DNA of 64,000 bases from Chloroflexota bacterium (GCA_022824225.1 JAJEAH010000017.1:1-64000), one strand, 5' to 3'. Shown: positions 33,649 through 42,495, numbered from the stretch's first letter. The notes: generated by a model not told the origin, from the letters alone. Program-made: numbers and translations.

Positions 33649-35031
33649 GTGAGAAGCACAGGACGATTCAGTCGACGCGCGCTCCTCGGTTGGGGCGGCG
33701 TGGTAGGCGGCGGCGTATTGCTGGCAGCCTGCGGCGCGGCGCCCGCGGCCATGGAGGGCGAAGAGGAGATGGCGGAAGAGGAAGCCCCCAAGGCCGAGAT
33801 GGAAGACACGAAGGCGATGGAGCCCCGCCTCATCGTGCACACGGACTGGTGGCGGCCCGGCGGCGCACCCACCATCCAGGAGTACTTCGACGGCATCAAG
33901 GCCGACTTTGCCGAACTCAATCCCGGCGTGACCGTCGAGTCGGTGCACGTGCAGGGCACCATCGGCCTGCAGAACCACGTTACGACCATGATTGCCGCCG
34001 GTGAGCAGGTGGACTCCTCGCAAGTCTCGGTGGCTTTCATCCTCAACTGGCTGCTGAAAGACTTCCTGCAGCCGCTGGACCCGTTCCAGGCCCGTGACCC
34101 CGAATCGGCCCCGGACCAGTTCGTGGACTCCGGCCGCTTCTTCAACATGCACAACGGCCAGACCTACGGAATTCCGTATGACGGCCCCGCCACCACCGTG
34201 GTCGGGCTTAACACGCGCCTGCTATTGGACGCGGGCCTGGATCCCTCCCGTGAAGTCACGTGGAATTGGGACTGGGACACGTTCCTGGAGTATGCGGTGA
34301 AGTCCCACGAGACGGAAGGCGAGAACATCCTGCGTATGGGCTTCGACCCCAGCGGTTTTAGCCTGTATGGTCTCGGCTACTGGCTCTATCCCAACGGCGG
34401 CCAGCTCTATACCGAGGACATCTCGGCCACCGCGTTCAATAGTCCGCAAGGTATCGCCGCAGGCCAGTTCAAGCAGGACTTGCGCCAGAAGTATGACTTC
34501 GGCCCCAAGCCGGACGGCGCGTCCTTCGAGAACGAGCAGATCATCACGGACGTGCGCGGTTCGTGGCAGGTGGGGTACCTGTTTGGCGAGAATCCCGAAC
34601 TGGAGTTCGACTTCGCGCCCTTCCCCATGGGCCCGGACGGCTCCGCGCCGGGCAGCGTGACCTGGACGAACCAGTGGTGCCTCTTCGGCCTCTCGCCGGA
34701 TCCGGACCTGGCCTGGCAGTGGATTAGCTGGGTCAACAGCGCTGAGACCCTGGATAAGTACTTCGCCGGCATTCTCTCGCGGGCAGCCGGCCGCAAGTCG
34801 TTCTACCAGAGCGACGCGTGGCTCGCGCGCGTGAACGAGCGCCCGGTGTTGGCGGACCTGGAGAAGATTGCCGATACCTCCGGCCCGTACCCGTGGGTAC
34901 ATACCTCGAAGGCCAATGAGGCTACCGGCGACATCTGGACTCAGTTGAATGAGGGCGCCATCACCGTGCAAGAGGCGTTGGCAGAGGCCGAGCGCCTGGT
35001 CAATGAGGTGATTGCCAGCGGCGGCGAGTAG
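33649..35031 (+). CDS. ABC sugar-type substrate-binding lipoprotein 3
   Basis: A 460-residue third paralogue. The first ~125 residues are almost identical to SBP 1 (EPRLIVHTDWWRPGGAPT; VESVHVQGTIGLQNHVTT), but the middle and C-terminus diverge (YAVKSHETEGENILRMGF; YWLYPNGGQLY; NEGAITVQEALAEAERLVNE). The start is GTG, with AGGAGG upstream. The Tat-like SRRALLGW and lipobox LLAACG are kept. It is followed by a terminator of the same stem sequence. Confidence 0.92.
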   Translation: MRSTGRFSRRALLGWGGVVGGGVLLAACGAAPAAMEGEEEMAEEEAPKAEMEDTKAMEPRLIVHTDWWRPGGAPTIQEYFDGIKADFAELNPGVTVESVHVQGTIGLQNHVTTMIAAGEQVDSSQVSVAFILNWLLKDFLQPLDPFQARDPESAPDQFVDSGRFFNMHNGQTYGIPYDGPATTVVGLNTRLLLDAGLDPSREVTWNWDWDTFLEYAVKSHETEGENILRMGFDPSGFSLYGLGYWLYPNGGQLYTEDISATAFNSPQGIAAGQFKQDLRQKYDFGPKPDGASFENEQIITDVRGSWQVGYLFGENPELEFDFAPFPMGPDGSAPGSVTWTNQWCLFGLSPDPDLAWQWISWVNSAETLDKYFAGILSRAAGRKSFYQSDAWLARVNERPVLADLEKIADTSGPYPWVHTSKANEATGDIWTQLNEGAITVQEALAEAERLVNEVIASGGE

Positions 35032-35067
35032 GCGCAAGGCTACTTCGCGCGCAGCGAAAGCGTAAGA

Positions 35068-35152
35068 GACTGGGCGGGTTGCCAGACCCGCCCAGTCCTG
35101 CTTTAACGCGTCCTCTACCGGAGTGGGCGGGCCGTTCTCCGCCCGCCTACTC
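35068..35152 (+). terminator. Terminator of SBP 3 with a second hairpin
   Basis: Arms GACTGGGCGGGT (35068-35079) and ACCCGCCCAGTC (35086-35097), then CTGCTTTAAC. A second hairpin, GAGTGGGCGGG with CCCGCCTACTC, follows at about 35121-35152. Confidence 0.8.
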
Positions 35153-35188
35153 CGCCGACCTGCCAGCGCTTAATGTCTTGCGCGCGCG

Positions 35189-35217
35189 TTGACAGCGGAC
35201 TCGCAACTTAGTACCGT
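35189..35217 (+). promoter_or_regulatory. Promoter copy 4 (rny)
   Basis: TTGACA (35189-35194), 17-base spacer, TACCGT (35212-35217), 125 bases before the rny ATG. The boxes and part of the spacer match the three SBP promoters, but the downstream leader is different. Confidence 0.72.
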
Positions 35218-35341
35218 TATGGTGGGTGAGCAGACGCAGGCTAGCGATGCGCGCTCATTCGGAATTAAGGTATGGATGCCATCTTGGTGTTAGACATGTT
35301 TCGCTTGATTGCACCGAATCGTCGAGAGGAAGGCATAGCGC

Positions 35342-36871
35342 ATGGAGCAATGGATGCTTCTCGTGCCTCTGCTTGTCCTGGTTCCTGGAGCTTTTGGAGT
35401 CGGTTTTTGGTCACAACGGTTGATCCAACATCGCAACACGCAGGCGGCGGCGGCTGAAGCGCAGAGGCTCTTGGAGGATGCAGAGACCACACGTAAAAGA
35501 CTGGTTGTAGAAGCAAAGGATGAAGCCCTTGAGCTCAAGACCAAGGCGGAAGAGGAAATTGGGCGTTGGCGCGGTGAACTCACCCGCACCGAGCGCCGCC
35601 TGCAGCAGCGCGAAGAAACGCTAGATCAACGCGCGACGCAGGCCGACCGCCGGGACAAACGGCTCAACGACTTCAAGAAGCGGGTAGAGCGTGACCGCGA
35701 CGCCGTGGGCGAACTGCGGCAGCAGCAGATCACAGAGCTCGAGCGCATCGCCCAAATGACGGCAGATGAGGCCAAGGGGGTGTTGACGAACAGCATCGAA
35801 GACGAGGTGCGCCAGGAGTGCACCCGCATGATCAAGGAACTCGAAGCCTCGGCCCGGGAAGAATCGGAACGCAGCGCGCGGCGGGTGATCGCCACGGCTA
35901 TCCAGCGGTTGGCCGCCGACCATACCGTGGAAACGACGGTTTCCGTGGTTACGTTGCCCAACGAGGAGATGAAAGGCCGCATCATCGGCCGCGAAGGGCG
36001 CAATATCCGCGCCCTGGAATTGCTCACCGGCGTCGATCTCATCATCGACGATACGCCGGAAGCGGTGGTGCTCTCCGCCCACGACCCGGTGCGGCGTGAA
36101 GTAGCGCGCCTGGCTCTGACCCACCTCATCCAGGACGGGCGCATCCACCCCGCCCGCATCGAGGAGATGGTGACCAAGGCCGATAAGGAAATCGAAGACA
36201 CGATCTGGGAGGAAGGGGAGCAAGCCGCGGATCTGGCGCAAGTGCGCGGCCTGCCCGCCGAGGTGGTGCGGCTGCTCGGCCGGCTCCGCTACCGCTCCAG
36301 CTACGGCCAGAACGTGCTGGCGCACAGCGTCGAGGTGGCGCAACTGGGGGCCAGCATGGCCGCCGAAATCGGCGCCGACGTGAACGTCGCCCGCCGCGCC
36401 GGCCTGCTGCACGACATCGGCAAGGCGGTTGACGCCGATATGGAAGGTCCCCACGCGCTGGTGGGCGCGGAATTGGTCCGGCGCTACAACCAATCGGCCA
36501 AGGTCGTGCACGCCGTCGCCGCCCACCACAATGATGAAGACCCCCGCACCGTGGAAGCCTTCATCGTGGCCGCGGCAGACGCCATTTCCGCCTCGCGGCC
36601 GGGCGCGCGCCGGGACTCCATCGAGCGCTACATGCAACGCCTGCGCGCCCTGGAATCGGTGGCAAATTCGTTTTCCGGCGTGGAGAAGTCCTACGCCATC
36701 CAGGCCGGCCGCGAAGTGCGCATCATGGTGCGGCCGGATGAAATCGACGAGCTCGGGGCGGTACGCCTCTCACGCGACATCTGCAAACAGATCGAGGAGA
36801 CCCTCGACTACCCAGGCCAAGTGAAAGTCACGCTCATTCGCGAGACACGAGTGGTCGGCTATGCAAAGTAA
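35342..36871 (+). CDS. rny: Ribonuclease Y
   Basis: A 509-residue membrane-anchored endoribonuclease that initiates mRNA decay. An N-terminal TM span (residues 5-24) is followed by a long charged coiled coil (30-165), a KH RNA-binding domain with MKGRIIGREGRNIRALE (210-226), and an HD metal domain with HSVEVAQLG and GLLHDIGKA (near 329 and 352). Length and order are canonical. GAGAGGAAGG precedes the ATG. The gene is driven by a promoter copy matching the upstream binding-protein genes. Confidence 0.97.
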   Translation: MEQWMLLVPLLVLVPGAFGVGFWSQRLIQHRNTQAAAAEAQRLLEDAETTRKRLVVEAKDEALELKTKAEEEIGRWRGELTRTERRLQQREETLDQRATQADRRDKRLNDFKKRVERDRDAVGELRQQQITELERIAQMTADEAKGVLTNSIEDEVRQECTRMIKELEASAREESERSARRVIATAIQRLAADHTVETTVSVVTLPNEEMKGRIIGREGRNIRALELLTGVDLIIDDTPEAVVLSAHDPVRREVARLALTHLIQDGRIHPARIEEMVTKADKEIEDTIWEEGEQAADLAQVRGLPAEVVRLLGRLRYRSSYGQNVLAHSVEVAQLGASMAAEIGADVNVARRAGLLHDIGKAVDADMEGPHALVGAELVRRYNQSAKVVHAVAAHHNDEDPRTVEAFIVAAADAISASRPGARRDSIERYMQRLRALESVANSFSGVEKSYAIQAGREVRIMVRPDEIDELGAVRLSRDICKQIEETLDYPGQVKVTLIRETRVVGYAK

Positions 36872-37051
36872 TGCGGCACGCCCGGCGCGCGGTACTCCCG
36901 CTGCAGCATCCCATGCCGACGTCTGCCGTCGTTCGCGTTGCAGGACCGGCGCTCCAGTAGGGCGAGCAGAAGCGAGGCGCAATTAATATGCTTGCCATGG
37001 CCCGCTTGCGCAACCCGCGTTGCGCTCAACAACGGAGCCGGAGGGGAGCAG

Positions 37052-37312
37052 ATGGAGATTCTCAAGGTAGCGTCACAATCCAAGCCGACGGCGGTGGCCG
37101 GCGCAATCGCCGGCGTGGTGCGGGAGTCCGGACGGGCGGAGGTGCAGGCCATTGGCGCGGGCGCCGTGAACCAGGCCGTCAAGTCGATCGTGATCGCGCG
37201 CGGCTATCTGGCCCCGAGCGGTATTGACCTGGTGTGCATTCCCGCCTTCATCGAGGTCATGGTGGATAACGGCGAGCGTACGGCTATCAAGTTCATTCTC
37301 GAATCCCGTTAG
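37052..37312 (+). CDS. spoVS: Stage V sporulation protein S-like (SpoVS)
   Basis: An 86-residue small Alba-like protein beginning MEILKVASQSKPTAVAGAIA and ending GERTAIKFILESR, the full-length canonical family. ATG 37052 follows GGAGGGGA. SpoVS is common next to rny in Firmicutes, Deinococcota and Chloroflexota, including non-sporulating ones, so it does not prove sporulation. It probably shares the rny transcript or has its own promoter in the 180-bp gap. Confidence 0.96.
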   Translation: MEILKVASQSKPTAVAGAIAGVVRESGRAEVQAIGAGAVNQAVKSIVIARGYLAPSGIDLVCIPAFIEVMVDNGERTAIKFILESR

Positions 37313-37635
37313 GATGGCGGGCTACAGCCTTTGGGCGACGCCCACCCGGTAGCATGCGGCCGGCCGCCGGTTGTGCAGCCCAGGCTGACGCGGCGCCGGT
37401 CCGGGTGCGTTTCAGGAGTTGTTGTGTGCGGCAGGCAGGTTTCTGCCGTGGCGGCGATCCAGGCAGCGACTAGGCGCGTTCGTCCCGGTGTAGGCTTGTC
37501 GCATACGCCATAGCCCGTTGGCATTCCCCTCCCGGCGGCACGGCATCGCCGCGGCGGCGCGGCCGGGCCGGGGCCACCGGGGAGCGCATACGCCGCAGGT
37601 AGGCATACCCCATCCCGGAGTGGAGGAAAACACAC
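37313..37635. other. Intergenic, nothing recognised
   Basis: 323 GC-rich bases between spoVS and the deacetylase gene. No palindromic repeat family, RNA gene or clear promoter is visible. A GGAGTGGAGGAAAAC segment (37617-37631) supplies the ribosome site for the next gene. Confidence 0.45.
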
Positions 37636-38544
37636 ATGTACCCCAACGGCGCGGACTTCGGCCTCAGCCTCACGTTCGATATTGAAATGTGCACCAACTT
37701 TCCGTATTGGACCTCCCAGTGGAACCACCGGAAAGGCGCAATCGACGAGGACAGCAAGCTCTACATGGGCAAGATGCTGGACGTGGCGGACAACTATGGG
37801 GTCAAGTTGCAGTTCTTCCTGGTGGGAAGCGCGCTGGAAGACCCGAACATCGACTATCTCAAACGCATGACGGCGGAAGGCCACGCGGTGGATAACCATA
37901 CGTACCACCACGTGAACGTGAAAGCGCAGGACATTCCGCAGTTGCAGCCCGTCTACGCCGACGCGCCGTGGCGGGCCGCCGGTCTGGACGCGCTGGCATG
38001 CATCCGCCGCGAGATCCGGCAGACCTCGGCTGCCATCACCGCCAAGCTCGGCGCCGCGCCCACCGGCTTCCGCACGCCCGGCGGCTTCAACAACGGCTTG
38101 GACGACGTGCCCGCCGTGCAGAAATTGCTCAGCGACGAGGGCATGGAGTACGCCTCGGCGCGGTTCTACTTTCCGGTGGACCCCACGCGGCCGCGGCCCG
38201 CCGCCGACACCTTGCGCCAGGCCATGGAGACCAGCGTCGCTACGCTCCAACCCACCCGGTATCCCAACGGGCTGCCGGAACTACCGCTGGCCGGCATCAC
38301 GGACATCTGGGCGTTTCGCGTGCTGGACCTGGATCGCTGGGAGTTCATCGACGTGCTCAAGCGCGGTATCGACCACGCCCACGCCAACCAACAGGTGCTG
38401 AGCCTCTGCTTCCATCCGCCGGTGCTCGCCGTCCGCGATCCCCACTGCGACATGCTGGACGGCATCCTGCGCTACGCGTTGGAAAGGCCAGGCGGCTGCT
38501 GGGTGACGACGAACCGGGACATGGTCGCGCATACGCTCAACTAA
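37636..38544 (+). CDS. NodB-type polysaccharide deacetylase family protein 1
   Basis: 302 residues of carbohydrate esterase 4 type, no signal peptide. Metal and catalytic motifs are SLTFDIE (residues 11-17, catalytic Asp), NHTYHH (near 81-86) and GFRTPGG (near 139-145). C-terminal motifs are degenerate. Such cytosolic variants act on N-acyl groups of sugars or on cyclic imides and allantoin-like amides, so substrate is open. GGAGGAAAAC precedes the ATG. A paralogue lies at 39181. Confidence 0.9.
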   Translation: MYPNGADFGLSLTFDIEMCTNFPYWTSQWNHRKGAIDEDSKLYMGKMLDVADNYGVKLQFFLVGSALEDPNIDYLKRMTAEGHAVDNHTYHHVNVKAQDIPQLQPVYADAPWRAAGLDALACIRREIRQTSAAITAKLGAAPTGFRTPGGFNNGLDDVPAVQKLLSDEGMEYASARFYFPVDPTRPRPAADTLRQAMETSVATLQPTRYPNGLPELPLAGITDIWAFRVLDLDRWEFIDVLKRGIDHAHANQQVLSLCFHPPVLAVRDPHCDMLDGILRYALERPGGCWVTTNRDMVAHTLN

Positions 38545-38651
38545 GCGGACGCGGTTAGTATGCGCTTGCAGCACAAGCGCGGGCCTCGCCATCGTCCAGT
38601 AGCGCGGGGGCTTGTCCCCCGCTCTTAGGCAGTAGTGCCGGGCTTGTCCCC
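38545..38651. repeat. Intergenic GTAGCGCGGGGGCTTGTCCCC repeat
   Basis: One full copy of the GTAGCGCGGGGGCTTGTCCC element at 38599-38621, then a decayed copy interrupted by the MITE at 38652. Confidence 0.75.
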
Positions 38652-38823
38652 AATAGTGTCGCATCAAAGTCGAAAGCCTAGATAAGATTTCCGCTTGCCG
38701 GACGGTCACCTACGGTAGGGGCACGACATGTCGTGCCTCTACACCATTGAGAAAACGTTGCCATCGCGTAAGCAGGGCAGTTCCGCCGCACGTTACCCAG
38801 TCTGAGCTTAATGCGGCAGCATT
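38652..38823. mobile_element. MITE copy B (172 bp, diverged)
   Basis: Ends AATAGTGTCGCAT and ATGCGGCAGCATT, internal AAGTCGAAAGCCTAG as in copy A, and a central palindrome GGGGCACGACATGTCGTGCC near 38717-38738. It is flanked by GGCTTGTCCCC and GGGGCTCGTCCCCC. Confidence 0.75.
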
Positions 38824-38869
38824 GGGGCTCGTCCCCCGCCCTTAGGCAGTAGCGTGTGGGCTTGTCTCT

Positions 38870-39042
38870 AATGCTGTCGCATTAGGTTCTTGCCTTGGGT
38901 TACCATGGTAATCTATGTTGCTAAGGCGATTGAAACGCAATTTCGCTGTCGTAGGGGCACGACATGTCGTGCCCCTACGACAGCTTGACAAACCAAGTTG
39001 CGACTATCTATCGCTCGCTTTCGGCTTTAGTGCGACACCATT
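38870..39042. mobile_element. MITE copy C (173 bp, inverted relative to A)
   Basis: Ends AATGCTGTCGCATTA and TAGTGCGACACCATT, with a perfect 38-bp central palindrome at 38946-38983. The internal sequence is the reverse complement of copy A with few changes (for example GCGATTGAAACGCAATTTCG here against its mirror at 28741-28760). Confidence 0.8.
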
Positions 39043-39180
39043 GGGGCCTGTCCCCCACTCTTAGGCGGAAAAGAACCCACATCACCCCGCGCAAGATGCG
39101 TAGGAGCGCACAACGGACAGCAACGCGAAAACACTGGAAGTTCCATCCCCTTGATCACAACAAGACGAGAGGACGCACTC
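39043..39180. other. Leader of deacetylase 2
   Basis: Remainder of the GGGGCCTGTCCCCC repeat, then about 115 bases with GAGAGGA (39170-39176) as ribosome site. No clear promoter boxes. Confidence 0.45.
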
Positions 39181-40089
39181 ATGTTCCCAAATGGCGCCGA
39201 ATTCGCGCTCAGCCTCACGTTCGATATCGAGATGACCCCCAATTTCCCCTATTGGACCTCCCGGTGGAACCATCGCAAGGGCCAAATCGACGAGGGCACC
39301 AAGCTCTACCTGCGGCGGATGGGCGAGATCGCGAAGAGCTACGGCGTCAGATTGCAGTTCTTTCTGGTTGGCAGCGCGCTGGAAGACCCGGACATCGACT
39401 ACTTGAAGCAACTCGTAGACGACGGCCATGCTATCGACAACCACACCTACACCCACGTGAACGTGAAAGCCAAAGACATCCCCGGCTTGCAGGAGGTGTA
39501 CGCCAACGCCCCGTGGCGGGCGGAGGGACTCACGCCGTTGGAGGTCATTCGCCAGGAAATCCGGCAGACGAACGCGGCCATCGCGGAGAAGCTGGGAGTA
39601 GAAGCCCAGGGCTTTCGCACGCCGGGCGGCTTTACCGGCGGGCTGGACGACGTGCCGGACGTGCAAGACCTGCTGCGCGACGAGGGCTTTCGCTTTGCTT
39701 CCGCCAATTATTACTATCCGGTGGACCACACCGAGCGCCACCAGCCGCGGGAGGCGCTGGAAGCGGCCTTCCACGCCAGCTTGAACGCCCTGCAACCCTA
39801 CCGCTATCACAACGGGCTGCTGGAGATTCCCCTCATGGGCATCACGTCCATCTGGGCCTTCCGCCACATGGACCTCGACCGCTGGGAGTTCATCGATCTC
39901 ATCAAGGCCGGCGTGGACCACGCCCACGCTAACAAGCAGATTTTCAGCTTGTGCTGCCATCCGTCGGATATTGCCGCCCGCGATCCGCACTGCGACATGG
40001 TCGACTCCGTGTTGCGCCACGCGCTGGATAAACCCGGCGGCTGCTGGGCGACCACCAACCGCGAGATCGCGGACTGCCTGAATAACTGA
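39181..40089 (+). CDS. NodB-type polysaccharide deacetylase family protein 2
   Basis: A 302-residue paralogue of the gene at 37636, same length and motifs: SLTFDIE (11-17), NHTYTH (near 81), GFRTPGG (near 139). Identity is substantial across the whole protein (NFPYWTS-WNHRKG-IDE; LQFFLVGSALEDP; SIWAFRHMDLDRWEFID). ATG 39181 follows GAGAGGA; a TTG frame extension to 39151 is less likely. The pair probably arose by tandem duplication, with MITEs later nesting between the copies. Confidence 0.9.
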   Translation: MFPNGAEFALSLTFDIEMTPNFPYWTSRWNHRKGQIDEGTKLYLRRMGEIAKSYGVRLQFFLVGSALEDPDIDYLKQLVDDGHAIDNHTYTHVNVKAKDIPGLQEVYANAPWRAEGLTPLEVIRQEIRQTNAAIAEKLGVEAQGFRTPGGFTGGLDDVPDVQDLLRDEGFRFASANYYYPVDHTERHQPREALEAAFHASLNALQPYRYHNGLLEIPLMGITSIWAFRHMDLDRWEFIDLIKAGVDHAHANKQIFSLCCHPSDIAARDPHCDMVDSVLRHALDKPGGCWATTNREIADCLNN

Positions 40090-40431
40090 GCGCGGGTCCG
40101 TGGGTATCCCAGCCAGCGTAGTCCGGCCCATCAATGCCATGAAGGTATTTGCAGACGGTCCGTCATTCCCGCACAAGCCCGCTCCCGCGTGGGAGCGTGG
40201 AAACTATCCACGCAGGGGCGGTTCGCGAACCGAGCAAATACCGGACCGTAGCGCAGGGGCTTGTTCCCCGCATGAGGCGACAGGGCAGGGCCGGTTCGCG
40301 AACCGCCCCTACGCGATTCGCGCCAGGCGGATTGGCAGGGCGGTGACGGCGGCGTGAGCGGCGGTTTGCGGCGTGGAAACCGCGATGCAGTGTAACCCAC
40401 CAGGGAGTCTAGAGAACACAACGGAGGCATC
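40090..40431. repeat. Intergenic GGTTCGCGAACCGCCCC repeats
   Basis: Two copies of the GGTTCGCGAACC palindrome lie at about 40207-40218 and 40293-40304, the second followed by GCCCCTACGCG, with a GTAGCGCAGGGGCTTGTTCCC element (40247-40267) between them. ACGGAGG (40421-40427) precedes the next gene. Confidence 0.75.
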
Positions 40432-41550
40432 ATGGAGACCGCAGACGTAGTCGTCATCGGCGGGGGTATCGTCGGCGCCACGATCACGTATCACCTCGCG
40501 AAAGCCGGCGCCGGCAAGGTGGTGCTCTGCGAACGCAAGACCATCGGCTCCGGCACCAGTTCCATGTCCGGCGCCATGTGCGGCCAGCAGGCGGAGATTA
40601 CGGACACAATCTCGCGCTTGGCCGTGCGCGCCCGCGACATCTACGACAACTTCTCCGACATCATCGGCGGCGACTGCGGGTTCTTCAAGTACGGCATATT
40701 CGGACTCCACAACTCCATGGAGTCCGCGGAACAGGCCGCCGCGCGCGCCCGCAAGAACGGCTCGGCGGCCCGCGCGCTCACGCTGGATGAAGCCAAGGAA
40801 TTCTACCCGGAGGCCAACCTGGCCGGCGCGGGCGCGGCGCTGCTCTACGGCGAGACCGGCAACGTGGACGCCTACCGCACCATGCAGTCGTATGTGGCCG
40901 GGGCGCGGAGCAACGGCGCGGAAATCCGCGAATTCACGCCGGTGACCCACATTCACGCCAAGAACGGACGCATCGAGCGGCTGGAGACGCCCGGCGGCGC
41001 AATTGTCCCCGGCAAGGTCGTGCTCGCTTGCGGGCCGTGGAGCCACAAGGTGGCGCGCTCGGCGGGCCTGCGGCTGCCCATCCAGCCGTCGCAGGTCGGC
41101 GTGTCGTTCTACCGCCAGCCGCCGGACTTCTATGACCGGCCGCCGGTTTTCAGCACGGACCTGGCCATCATCCCCTGGCACAATAAGCACTTCCGCGTGC
41201 TGTGCGACCGCCGCGACCCGCTGGTGAAGATCGAGCCCGACCCCACGAACGCCGTGCCGCCGCAGTGGATGGTGGACTGGACGACGGAAGTGATCGAGCG
41301 GCGGCTGCCCAAGATGAAGCGGGGCCGCTTCCAGGGCGCGTACCAGACCTGCTACGACGATACGCCGGACCTGAAACCCCTGCTGGGCTACATAGCGGGC
41401 TACAAGAACCTCTTCCTGGACTGCGGCTGGAGCGGCCGCGGCTTCAAGTTTTCCGTGGCCCTGGGCGAATACAACGCCAAGTGGATCATGGAAGGCAAGA
41501 CGGAACTCGACTTGGCGCCCTGGCTGGCCAGCCGCTTCCTGGGCGCGTGA
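40432..41550 (+). CDS. FAD-dependent amine/amino-acid oxidoreductase (DadA/SoxB-like)
   Basis: A 372-residue flavoprotein of the DAO superfamily, which oxidises secondary amines or D-amino acids. The N-terminal FAD motif is DVVVIGGGIVGATITYHLA (residues 5-23); the IGSGTSSMSGAMCG region (37-50) replaces the usual substrate loop. A C-terminal GWSGRGFKFSVALGE segment (near 334) completes the FAD fold. Length is normal. Members act on sarcosine, glycine, D-amino acids or hydroxyglutarate; substrate not assignable. Good ACGGAGG site before ATG. Confidence 0.9.
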   Translation: METADVVVIGGGIVGATITYHLAKAGAGKVVLCERKTIGSGTSSMSGAMCGQQAEITDTISRLAVRARDIYDNFSDIIGGDCGFFKYGIFGLHNSMESAEQAAARARKNGSAARALTLDEAKEFYPEANLAGAGAALLYGETGNVDAYRTMQSYVAGARSNGAEIREFTPVTHIHAKNGRIERLETPGGAIVPGKVVLACGPWSHKVARSAGLRLPIQPSQVGVSFYRQPPDFYDRPPVFSTDLAIIPWHNKHFRVLCDRRDPLVKIEPDPTNAVPPQWMVDWTTEVIERRLPKMKRGRFQGAYQTCYDDTPDLKPLLGYIAGYKNLFLDCGWSGRGFKFSVALGEYNAKWIMEGKTELDLAPWLASRFLGA

Positions 41551-41913
41551 GCTAAGTGTCACGTTACGCGGTCAAGGCAGCATCGCGCTGTGCGGAAAAC
41601 TTCGGCCCGGCGCGGTGCAACGCAGCAGCCGCTCCTTGCCCAACGTGCTGACTGGGCGTGGGAGCGCTGAGTCTCCCCCGCAGCAACAGGCCCTGCCGCG
41701 GCATCTGTGCTGGCGCAGCGACGGTCCGCATCACACTGCACCGGGCGCCCGCCCAGTGAGCGACAGTTGGAGAGGGCTGCGCCAACACGTGTATAATTGC
41801 AGCAGCAACGCGCAAGTCTGCAAAGCGCGGCGCTTTTGGCGACTGTCACTGCCCGGTACGCTCGTCTCTGCTAGCCGGGACGAACTCCATCTGCTCGAAC
41901 GAGTCATGAGGCA
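41551..41913. other. Intergenic, nothing recognised
   Basis: 363 bases before the purH-like gene. A GTGTATAATTGCAGC segment (41789-41803) contains TATAAT, a plausible -10 for the gene 110 bases downstream, without a clear -35. No repeat family or RNA gene is recognised. Confidence 0.5.
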
Positions 41914-42495
41914 TTGGTGCACGTGCGCGCAATTCTGAGCGTCTATGATAAGACCGGCATCGTCGAGTTCGGCGCGGGGCTAGCCGGTCTGGGGTGCGAA
42001 CTCGTTTCTACCGGCGGCACGCAAGCGGCGCTGGCAGCGGCGGGCATTCCGGTGACCGGCATCAGCGACGTGACCGGCTTCCCGGAGATTCTCGACGGCC
42101 GGGTGAAGACGCTCCATCCGGTGGTGCACGCCGGCATTCTGGCGCGGCAGGACGTGCCGGAACACGTGCGGACGCTCCAGGCGCACGGCATTGCGCCCGT
42201 GGACGTGGTGGCTGTCAATCTCTACCCGTTCGCGGCGACCCTGGCAAGCGGCGCCGGCCATGACGAGATCGTGGAGAATATCGATATCGGCGGCCCCACG
42301 CTCATTCGCGCCGCAGCCAAGAACGCGGACTCCGTGCTGGTGGTGGTCGACCCCGGCGACTATGCGCCTGTGCTTGACGCGCTTGCCAACGGCCAAATGG
42401 ATACGGCCTTCCGCACCCGCCTCGCCGCCAAAGCCTTCCAGCACACCGCCGATTACGACACGCGCATCGCGGGGTACTTCAAGGAAGTCACGTGA
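41914..42495 (+). CDS. purH: Stand-alone IMP cyclohydrolase (N-terminal PurH domain)
   Basis: A 193-residue protein equal to the cyclohydrolase (MGS-like) half of PurH, which closes FAICAR to IMP in the last purine step. Conserved elements are LSVYDKTG, VSTGGTQ, GRVKTLHPVVHAGILAR (residues 63-79) and NIDIGGPTLIRAAAKN (near 119). The frame stops right at the domain end (AGYFKEVT, then TGA), and no AICAR transformylase domain follows. Start is one of TTG 41914, GTG 41917 or GTG 41923. A separate formylase (PurP- or PurV-like) would be needed elsewhere. Confidence 0.9.
   Translation: MVHVRAILSVYDKTGIVEFGAGLAGLGCELVSTGGTQAALAAAGIPVTGISDVTGFPEILDGRVKTLHPVVHAGILARQDVPEHVRTLQAHGIAPVDVVAVNLYPFAATLASGAGHDEIVENIDIGGPTLIRAAAKNADSVLVVVDPGDYAPVLDALANGQMDTAFRTRLAAKAFQHTADYDTRIAGYFKEVT

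Noticed and set aside
35189-35341. Riboswitch or structured leader before rny
   Set aside because: The 125-base leader shows no conserved riboswitch core or strong hairpin; only the promoter copy is supported.
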